Assembly: GCA_963741625.1 (NCBI GenBank)
Contig: CAVUIT010000009.1
Span: 310,001-374,000 of the forward strand
Reading direction: 5' to 3'
Length of the DNA stretch: 64,000 nucleotides
From: CAWBBA01 sp963741625
GTDB lineage: Bacteria > Desulfobacterota > Desulfomonilia > Desulfomonilales > Desulfomonilaceae
Translations under genes and position numbers: made by a program
Shown: positions 55,530 to 62,510 of the stretch, in pieces
How the letters are laid out: each line of letters opens with the position of its first letter
How positions within the stretch are numbered: the stretch's first letter is position 1
The notes under the pieces: model-generated
What the model saw: only the letters and a program-made list of their open reading frames with translations
Told to the model about the DNA's origin: nothing
Databases searched by the model: none

Positions 55530-56477
55530 ATGGACGTCCTTAAACTGTTGACGTATGCCAGCGGCGTGGTATTTGTCGTGGCGTTTGCCGTCAAGTTAAT
55601 CAAGTATGCCACCATGCCCATGCATGTCCGCTGGGAACTGTACCCCGTTCCCCACGAGGGCAAAGCTTACGGAGGCTCCTTTTACGAAGACCTAGACCAC
55701 TGGACCAAGGAAAGACACAAGAACCACATGGCACAGTACAAATTCATGGTGCCTGAGATCCTTTTTATACGCGCCCTTTATGAGGATAACCGCCCGCTGT
55801 GGTACTGGTCCTTTCCGTTTCACATGGGGCTCTACCTTAGCATCGGCGGCTTGGTTTTTCTCGCATTAGGAGCGCTTCTCCAAATCGCCCACCTGACTCC
55901 CGAAGCTTCCGCGCTGGCAAGCCTTGTGCAGTCACTGACAACTGTCCTTGCGATTATAGGATACGTACTCGGAACAATCGGCGTGGTCGGACTAGTCATC
56001 AAACGAATGACCGACCCTGACATGATCGATGTCACCGCGGGCATTGATTTCATGAATCTGCTCTGGTTGGGAGCGATTTTTGTCACGGGCTTCCTGGTAT
56101 GGCTTAAGGATCCCGGATTTGTGGTTTCACGTGAATATCTGGTGAGCCTCATCACGTTCAAGCCTATGGCCAAGGCGATGAGCGGAATTCATGTCCTCAA
56201 CCTTCTCCTTTTCATAGGTTTTTGGGCGTACTTTCCATTCACCCACATGACACACATGGTCTCCAAGTATTTCATGTGGGACAAAGTCAAGTGGGATGAC
56301 AACCCGAATGTCGGCGATGCCGGGATGGACTCAAAAATTAAGAAGTATCTTGCTTATCCGGTGACCTGGTCGGCCCCTCACGTGGGGGCTGAAGGCGGAA
56401 AGAAAAACTGGGCCGATGTTGCGACATCGAATCCGTGGCAGAAGGACGAAGTGAAGAAATGGGAGGACGTTAGATGA
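55530..56477 (+). CDS. tmcC: NarI-like cytochrome b membrane subunit (TmcC/DsrM type)
   Basis: Membrane protein of 315 residues with about six hydrophobic segments. It resembles the gamma subunit of nitrate reductase and the TmcC/DsrM/HmeC proteins of sulfate reducers: PLWYWSFPFHMGLYLSIGG near 90, LSGIHVLNLLLFIGF-type sequence near 225 and HMTHMVSKYFMWDKVKWDD near 250. The histidines in these helices are the likely heme b ligands. It would exchange electrons between menaquinone and the Fe-S subunit encoded next, whose ATG overlaps its stop by 4 bases. Confidence 0.82.
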   Translation: MDVLKLLTYASGVVFVVAFAVKLIKYATMPMHVRWELYPVPHEGKAYGGSFYEDLDHWTKERHKNHMAQYKFMVPEILFIRALYEDNRPLWYWSFPFHMGLYLSIGGLVFLALGALLQIAHLTPEASALASLVQSLTTVLAIIGYVLGTIGVVGLVIKRMTDPDMIDVTAGIDFMNLLWLGAIFVTGFLVWLKDPGFVVSREYLVSLITFKPMAKAMSGIHVLNLLLFIGFWAYFPFTHMTHMVSKYFMWDKVKWDDNPNVGDAGMDSKIKKYLAYPVTWSAPHVGAEGGKKNWADVATSNPWQKDEVKKWEDVR

Positions 56478-58088
56478 AACCTCAGGAAATATCTAAGAAA
56501 GCCGAACAGCTAGAGAAGATTAAGGTAGAGGAACTGCCGCCCCTCCCTCCCCCATACCAGGACTTCGAAGAAAAGCCTATCACCGAACTCACCGATGACC
56601 AGAAGCAGCGTTGGGAGCATTCGCTGGACGGGGTCAGCGCTCTCAATCTTCCTAGGCCGGAAACCCCGGAGGAAGAACAAAGGCTTGTGGAAGCCTTCCT
56701 CGAGGGCTTTCGAAAACTGCTGAGCAAAGAGGACAACTGGGCGTTCCTTCAGCCGCTTTCACTCTCCCTGGAATACTGCGCCAAGTGCCAGACCTGCGCT
56801 GACGCCTGCCCTATTTACGAGATGAGCGGCAAGAAAGACATATACAGGCCGATCTTTCGGGCCGAGGTTCTGAGGAAAATCGGCAAAAAATATCTCTCGA
56901 CGGGAGGGAAGCTCCTTGCCGGCTTCAGGGGACATGACATTGATCTGAATTGGGAAACCATCGCTCGACTTGCCGAATTGGCCTATCGGTGCTCAATGTG
57001 CCGCCGCTGTACTCAGGTGTGCCCCATCGGGGTAGACAACATGCTGATCACGCACGAGCTGAGGAAGATCTTCAGCCAGGAGCTTGGCATAGCTGCTGCC
57101 GAGATCCACGAAAAGGGTTCGGTGAAGCACCTGAAATTCGGCTCCAGCACGGGCATGATCAAGGCGGCTGTTGAAGATATCATCGAGTATCTTGAAGACG
57201 ACATCGAAGAAAAGACCGGAAAGAAGATCAAGATCCCGATAAACAAGAAGGGCGCGGACATACTCCTCCTGCACAATGCAGGCGAATTCATGGCATGGCC
57301 TGAAAATCCCATGGCCTTTGCCATCCTCTTCGATGCTGCGGGGATCAACTATACGCTTTCCACCGACCTGCTTGGCTACGACGCGGTGAACTACGGGCTC
57401 TGGTACGATGATGTCCAGTTTGCCAGGGTGGCGTTGAAGCATCTTGAGGTGGCCAGAGACCTCGGTGTGAAAAAGATCGTCATCGGCGAATGCGGACACG
57501 CTCACAAGGCCCTTACTGTTGTCGCAGACCGCCTTCTGCCCGGCGAGCAGCTCATACCTCGCGAGAGTTCGTACACCTTGCTCTGGGACATAGTAAAAAG
57601 CGGAAAGATAAAGTTTGACCCGAACAAAAACGACTTTCCGGTTACTCTTCACGACCCGTGCAATGTCGTGCGAATCATGGGAATCGTTAAGCCTCAGAGA
57701 AATGTCCTTAACGCGATCTTTCCTCCGGGGCGCTTCCGAGAAATGACGCCGCATGGCGTGGAATAACTACTGTTGCGGAGGTGGGTCCGGATTCGCCATC
57801 ATGGAGTCGGGGAATTTTCCGGATTGGAGGCGAATGATATCGGGAAGGAAAAAGCTCACGCAGGTCCTGAACGCCTTCCAAGGCGAGATGGATCCATCCG
57901 TTCGCAAGATGGTTTGCGCACCGTGCTCCAACTGCAAGGGCCAGATCCGAAATCTTTTCGAATACTATGAGGTCTTCGAGAAGACCGGCATCTGGTACAC
58001 CGGGCTCGTGGAACTCATGGTCAACGCAATGGTGGATCAGGAGAAGCCCTTTTTGGAGTGGCCGGATGACGAAGACGACGACATGTGA
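56474..58088 (+). CDS. tmcB: HdrD-like Fe-S/CCG-domain subunit (TmcB/DsrK type), frameshifted
   Basis: Cytoplasmic electron-transfer subunit. Two [4Fe-4S] motifs (CAKCQTCADACPIYE near residue 98, CSMCRRCTQVCPIGVDN near 175) precede two CCG-type domains. The first is degenerate (IGECGHAHKAL, HDPCNVVRIMG); the second, CCGGGSGFAI, lies in another frame from about 57753 on and ends with CAPCSNCKGQIRNL. Deleting one base near 57755 joins PHG to WNNYCCGGG. The whole is about 537 residues. DsrK and HdrD use such domains for disulfide chemistry through a special cluster. Genes for TmcA or DsrJOP are not present. Confidence 0.82.
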
Positions 58089-58097
58089 GTAAGGATA

Positions 58098-58127
58098 CGG
58101 CGGTAGACGTTCCTCAGTCTACCGCCG
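58098..58127. terminator. Bidirectional terminator hairpin between tmcB and copA
   Basis: CGGCGGTAGA (58098-58107) pairs perfectly with TCTACCGCCG (58118-58127) over a 10-base loop. It overlaps the last codons of copA and follows tmcB by 10 bases, so it can stop both convergent transcripts. No long T-run. Confidence 0.55.
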
Positions 58128-60585
58128 CGGACCACCTAAGTCGCAGGGAATTGCTTATCACCGAAACTGAGCTTAGTGCCATTGCGGCCGCAGCGAACAC
58201 CGGGTTCAACAGAATTCCGAAGAAGGGATAGAGAACTCCGGCGGCAATCGGTATTCCTAGTGAATTGTAGAAAAAGGCCCAAAACAGGTTCTGCTTGATA
58301 ACCTTCATTGTCTGAAAAGAGAGCTTGATTGCGGAAGGGACGAGCCGCAAGTCATTCTGGATCAGGGTGATGTCGCCCGCTTCCATAGCCACGTCCGTCC
58401 CCGCTCCCAGCGCAATGCCGATATCCGCAGCCGTCAGCGCCGGCGCGTCATTTATGCCGTCGCCCACCATGGCTACGACTTGTCCGTCCTTTTGAAGTCT
58501 GCTTATCTCAGCAGCCTTGTCACCGGGGAGCACTTCGGCCAGGATTTCATCTATCCCCACCGCCTGGGCAATGGCTCCGGCCGTCTTTCGGTTATCTCCC
58601 GTGATCATCATGACCTTAAGGCCCATATTTTTCAGGGCTTCAACCGCTGCACGAGCAGATTCCCGGGGAGTGTCCGAGAGACCGATGAGGCCCATGACCT
58701 GGCCTTCCTCGGCTACAAAAACAGAGGTCTTTCCCTGTTCGAGCAATTTGGCTGCTTGCACGTCCAGGCCGTTCATGTGCATTCCATGCTGCTCCATGAG
58801 CCGCATGTTTCCTAGCAGGACCTTTTTCCCGCCGACAAACGCCCTTACCCCGAGTCCTGATAAGGCTTCGAAATTTTCCAGAGGCAGGGTCTCCAATCCT
58901 TGCGAGCGCCCTTTTTCAACAATGGCTTGCGCCAGCGGATGCTCAGACACAGCCTCAATGGAAAGAGCGACTTTCAGCAATTCTTCAGGTCGCACCCCGT
59001 CCGCCGGTACGATCTCCGTCACCGCGGGCTCGCCTATGGTCAGCGTCCCGGTCTTGTCAAAGACTACAGTAGTGAGTTTGTAAGCCTTCTCCAGGCTTTC
59101 GCCACCCTTGATCAAGATGCCCTTCTCAGCTCCTATTCCTGTGCCCACCATTACTGCCGTCGGTGTGGCCAATCCCATGGCACACGGACACGCGATGATC
59201 AATACTGAAACGAAATTCAACAGGGCCCGGCTGAAAATCGGTTCGGGCACGAAAACATACCAGATCACGAACGTCAAAATCGCGATGCAGAAGACGACAG
59301 GCACAAAGATCGAGGCCACTCTATCTGCAACTCGCTGTATGGGCGCCTTTGATCCCTGAGCCTCTTCCACCAGCCGGATGATCTGAGCAAGCGCGGTTTC
59401 GGCTCCCACCTTAGTGGCCCGGAAGGTGAAGCTCCCGGTCTTGTTAATCGTGGCCCCAAACACCTCACTCCCAACTTCCTTGCCCACGGGTATGCTTTCA
59501 CCTGTCAACATGGACTCGTCTATCGCGGACACTCCCGAAAGCACGACCCCATCCGTAGGAATCTTTTCCCCCGGTCTCACAAGGATCACGTCTCCGGTTG
59601 TGACAAGCTCGATGGGGATATCCATCTCTCGGCCGTCTTTGATCACGCGGGCGGTCTTCGGTTTCAACCCCATCAACCTCTTGATTGCCGCTGATGTTTT
59701 CCCTTTGGCTCTGGCTTCAAGGAACCTTCCGAGAAGAATGAGCGTGATGATCATCGCGGCCCCGTCATAGTAGACGTGGGGCGTAATGCCGGCAGACTCA
59801 AAAAACTTGGGAAAGAATGTCACCAGGATAGAGTACAGGTATGCCGATAGGGCGCCGACAGCTACGAGGGTGTTCATGTCAGTAGTTCGCTGTCGGGCCG
59901 CCTTGTATGCCCCGATGAAAAAACGGCTCCCCACCCAGAAGACCACCGGGGTAGTCATGACGAGGAGGGCCAAGAGAAGGAGATGATGAGGAATCGATTC
60001 GAGAACCGGGAAGAAATGGGGGGTCGATCCCACATGAATAAGGATGCTTAAAACAATGCCCACAACAAGCTTCAATTTTAGCTCGGTCATCTCATGCCGG
60101 CGGGCAGCTTCAATAGGATCGGTTTCAGTTTCTCCAACAATCCCAAGGAATTGATAGCCGACATCATCCACGGCTTTTTCCAACTGCGAAACATTGAAGA
60201 GGTCCGCGTCATGAATCAGAGTACCTCTGGAAGTGGCCAGATTCACGGATGCGTCTTTTACGCCGGGCAAGGCATTGAGCGCTGCTTCCACTCGACGCAC
60301 GCAGGCCGCGCAGGTCATTCCACCAATCGAAACGGTGGTCTTCTGGAGTTTTCCGTCTTGACCGGCTTGAGTCTCGACAACATCGTACCCGAGTTCCTTG
60401 ACCTTGGCTTTCAGGGCAGACGGAGTGACAGCGTCGGGGTCATATTCGACGGAGGCTCTTTCAGTGGCAAAATTGACCGAAGCGCTATTAACACCTTCCA
60501 GGGTACCCAAGCCCTTTTCCACTCTGCGGACGCATGCCGCGCAGCTCATGCCCTGGATCTGAATGGTTTCTTTAGCCAAATTCAT
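58114..60585 (-). CDS. copA: Copper-exporting P1B-type ATPase
   Basis: Pumps Cu(I) out of the cytoplasm using ATP. About 823 residues, with two N-terminal metal-binding domains (GMSCAACVRR and GMTCAACVRR), eight predicted membrane helices, the actuator TGES motif (DESMLTGESIPVGK), the transport motif ACPCAMGLATP, the phosphorylation site VVFDKTGTLT and the hinge GDGINDAPALTAADIG. Both Cys pairs and CPC mark a Cu(I)/Ag(I) pump. The start at 60585 gives the usual N terminus; the open frame reaches 60600. It overlaps copZ by 14 bases. Confidence 0.94.
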   Translation of the reverse strand: MNLAKETIQIQGMSCAACVRRVEKGLGTLEGVNSASVNFATERASVEYDPDAVTPSALKAKVKELGYDVVETQAGQDGKLQKTTVSIGGMTCAACVRRVEAALNALPGVKDASVNLATSRGTLIHDADLFNVSQLEKAVDDVGYQFLGIVGETETDPIEAARRHEMTELKLKLVVGIVLSILIHVGSTPHFFPVLESIPHHLLLLALLVMTTPVVFWVGSRFFIGAYKAARQRTTDMNTLVAVGALSAYLYSILVTFFPKFFESAGITPHVYYDGAAMIITLILLGRFLEARAKGKTSAAIKRLMGLKPKTARVIKDGREMDIPIELVTTGDVILVRPGEKIPTDGVVLSGVSAIDESMLTGESIPVGKEVGSEVFGATINKTGSFTFRATKVGAETALAQIIRLVEEAQGSKAPIQRVADRVASIFVPVVFCIAILTFVIWYVFVPEPIFSRALLNFVSVLIIACPCAMGLATPTAVMVGTGIGAEKGILIKGGESLEKAYKLTTVVFDKTGTLTIGEPAVTEIVPADGVRPEELLKVALSIEAVSEHPLAQAIVEKGRSQGLETLPLENFEALSGLGVRAFVGGKKVLLGNMRLMEQHGMHMNGLDVQAAKLLEQGKTSVFVAEEGQVMGLIGLSDTPRESARAAVEALKNMGLKVMMITGDNRKTAGAIAQAVGIDEILAEVLPGDKAAEISRLQKDGQVVAMVGDGINDAPALTAADIGIALGAGTDVAMEAGDITLIQNDLRLVPSAIKLSFQTMKVIKQNLFWAFFYNSLGIPIAAGVLYPFFGILLNPVFAAAAMALSSVSVISNSLRLRWSAAVD

Positions 60586-60772
60586 AACCTGCCTTCTCAA
60601 TCTCTTGCTTTATTCGGGCCATATCCACGGATGTTCCGTGATCTAAAGTCGCCTCGCCTTTTTCGAGATCTACTTGTACGTCACTTATGCCATCAATCTG
60701 GTTCAATGCCTTGGTTACAGCCATAACACAATGATTGCAGGACATTCCTTTGATTTTAACGGTAGTTTTCAT
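60572..60772 (-). CDS. copZ: Copper chaperone CopZ
   Basis: A 66-residue heavy-metal-associated domain protein: KIKGMSCNHCVMAVTKALNQ with the Cu(I)-binding Cys pair, and the ferredoxin-like fold continuing to GYEFG. It delivers Cu(I) to the N-terminal domains of CopA. Overlap with copA suggests translational coupling. Either copper or another monovalent metal is possible. Confidence 0.93.
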   Translation of the reverse strand: MKTTVKIKGMSCNHCVMAVTKALNQIDGISDVQVDLEKGEATLDHGTSVDMARIKQEIEKAGYEFG

Positions 60773-60859
60773 TGATCAATTCCTTGCTGTTTCAGAGTGG
60801 GAGTTTTGGGCCCACAAGAGTTTATGGTGAGGATTGATTAAATGGGTATTTCCCGCGTT

Positions 60860-60961
60860 TCATACTAAGCGATTATCAACATGATTCGCTTGCCCGTAGC
60901 ACAGCGGGAAAAGCGGCGCTATGACAAAGGCAGCGATAAACCGTGCTACTTTTGTTTTCAC
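60860..60961 (-). CDS. Short exported leader-type peptide upstream of copZ
   Basis: A 33-codon frame: GTG start at 60961 with a strong AAAGGAG (complement of 60970-60976) at 6-7 bases. The peptide VKTKVARFIAAFVIAPLFPLC continues YGQANHVDNRLV and stops with TGA. The first 20 residues look like a Sec signal or membrane helix with a Cys near its end. It lies 87 bases before copZ in the same direction. It could be a small membrane protein or a translated leader for copZA. Only the ribosome site, composition and position support it. Confidence 0.45.
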   Translation of the reverse strand: MKTKVARFIAAFVIAPLFPLCYGQANHVDNRLV

Positions 60962-61044
60962 AGAATTCTCCTTTAAGCGGGATCTCATTCAATGCCGAGA
61001 ATATATATATAAACATATTAATATAGCGTCAAGGGCTGCCTACC

Positions 61045-61287
61045 TTAAAATGAGCCTGGTGCGCCGACCCTACGTTTCCAGCAGGCCATGAGCCCATCTT
61101 TTCCGAATAATAGCTGTATGAGTTCCCATCCTTCGACGCCGCGCTCATTGAGTAGGTCCACCAGTATTTGAGGCTCCTCAGCAGGAACCTCTTCCAGGGT
61201 GCAGCTACCCTGTTCCGAGCAAAAATAAATCAGCCGGCTAAAGGTGTCGGCAGCATGAGTGGTGACGTCATATTCATAGCGATCCAT
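61045..61287 (-). CDS. Small protein, DUF4177-like
   Basis: An 80-residue cytoplasmic protein. The core LVDLLNERGVEGWELIQLLF followed by LMACWKRR matches the small beta-strand DUF4177-like proteins (LNELGAEGWELV...FKR). Two cysteines, CSEQGSC, are in the middle. GGAAGTGAG precedes the ATG. Function unknown. It lies upstream of copZA on the same strand but with an AT-rich spacer that may contain the cop promoter. Confidence 0.65.
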   Translation of the reverse strand: MDRYEYDVTTHAADTFSRLIYFCSEQGSCTLEEVPAEEPQILVDLLNERGVEGWELIQLLFGKDGLMACWKRRVGAPGSF

Positions 61288-61494
61288 CTCACTTCCTTTC
61301 TAAGGACCACACGTTCCGGCAGTTTGTTTGACAGAGCTGATGAAAAGTCCCTCCTGGATGCGATTAATAGCTCCGGCAGCCCCTAAGCTACTCGAACGCG
61401 CCTCTCATCTCTGTCTCACTAAAGATAAGGCACGCTCCGGTCTAATTCAATAGGTCCACGGTTGGGGATTCACACTGGAGGAGCAATCAACAGC

Positions 61495-61645
61495 TATCTG
61501 TAGCAGACAACGAGGAGTAGGGCCGGCATCTTGCCGGTCCAAAAGAGACAGGCAGGATGCCGGTCCCACCAGTCAGGTAGGACGGGCCGTGCCCGCCGAG
61601 ACGCCCAAAGGCAATGGCGGCCACGGGTCGCCCTACGTACGCGGT
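61495..61645. repeat. GC-rich spacer repeats
   Basis: The cluster GTAGGGCCGGCATCTTGCCG, AGGATGCCGGTCCCAC and GTAGGACGGGCCGTGCCCGC is built of short inverted pairs (GCCGGC-ATCTT-GCCGG; GGGC-CGT-GCCC). The same style appears around 280-330, 960-990, 15100 and 22190. The whole spacer 61288-61654 has no gene. These are probably non-autonomous extragenic palindromes of the host genome. Confidence 0.6.
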
Positions 61646-61654
61646 AGGCTAGAC

Positions 61655-62497
61655 TTACGTCTTCTTATCACGCAGCTTGCCGAGCGCGGCCAAATGGCCT
61701 TTCTCCTCATCGCCTATGCGGTGCAGGACGTCCTTAGTTTGTTGGTTATCGCTCTTGTCTGCGAAGCGGAGATAGAGGTCCAGGGCTTGAGTTTCCAGCA
61801 TCATGGACAAGTCCAGCAACGAGGGCACGTCGTTCAGGAATTTCTCGTTTTGTTTGATGAACTCATCGCTATCAAATCCGCCCTCCATGACCGTAGACGA
61901 CACATCAGCCTCGAAGGTCTCGGGGGTGATTCCAGAAAGCTCCAGAGATTTGTACAGCTCCAGCAGGTATTGCTTATGTTTGTCCTCAACAGTGATCAAC
62001 ATTTCCAGCAGCCGAGCGAGTTCATTATCCTGAGTTCTTGTTTTCACAGTACGATAAAAATCAGCCAAGCTCTGTTCCATGCCATAGGCTAACTTGATGA
62101 TGCCTGCCGGGGTCTCATCGCCACTTATCATATCCAGATTCAATTCCACCGGCCCTTCAGCTTTCAGGCCATTCCAACCCATAATTCCGCCCGAGAGATT
62201 GTAGACCTCCTTGAAGCCACGCCCTGACAGCAATTGAGCCGCAACTCGGCTCCGCCCGCCGATCGCTCAGTACGCAATGACGGGCTTATCAGGATCAAGC
62301 TCTTGCATGCGATTAGGCAGTTGAGCGATTGGGATCAGCTTGGCTCCCGGAATGTGGGCCTCTTCATATTCTCCGGGTTGCCGAACGTCCAGCAAAGTGA
62401 ACGTCCCCTCTTTGTGCTCGGCTATATAAGCTCTGACCTGATCGGCATCCAGAGCCTCCACCGGCGTGAAGAGTTTCTTCAAGGTTTCGAGCACCAT
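61655..62497 (-). CDS. Probable selenoprotein: rhodanese-like domain fused to ferritin-like domain
   Basis: One frame of 280 codons crossed by a single TGA at 62267-62269 (codon 77). Residues 1-110 are a rhodanese domain: LDVRQPGEYEEAHIPGAKLI, then VIAY-U-AIGGRSRVAAQLL and VYNLSGGIMGW. In ordinary homologues the TGA position is the catalytic Cys (Y-C-x-x-G-G-R-S). Residues about 120-280 form a four-helix ferritin-like/rubrerythrin-type domain (AYGMEQSLADFY, VEDKHKQYLLELY, ETQALDLYLRFAD, GDEEKGHLAAL) with Glu/His metal ligands. GAGGAGG precedes the ATG. A stem-loop lies just 3' of the TGA. If Sec is not inserted, only a 76-residue fragment is made. It follows a SagB-type gene after 13 bases. 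Confidence 0.8.
62236..62252 (-). promoter_or_regulatory. Candidate bacterial SECIS element
   Basis: On the coding (minus) strand, GAGCC-GAGTTGC-GGCTC forms a 5-bp stem with a 7-base loop starting with G. It begins 14 bases after the TGA, so the loop starts 19 bases downstream. This falls within the 16-37-base distance and G-in-loop rule known for bacterial SECIS. The stem can be lengthened by GCG/TGC with a 3-base bulge. It lies within the coding frame, as bacterial SECIS must. Confidence 0.6.
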
Positions 62498-62510
62498 TAC
62501 GACCTCCTCT

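Noticed and set aside
61589..62092. Right-facing ORF of 167 codons
   Set aside because: It is the antisense shadow of the ferritin-like domain and starts inside the spacer repeats.
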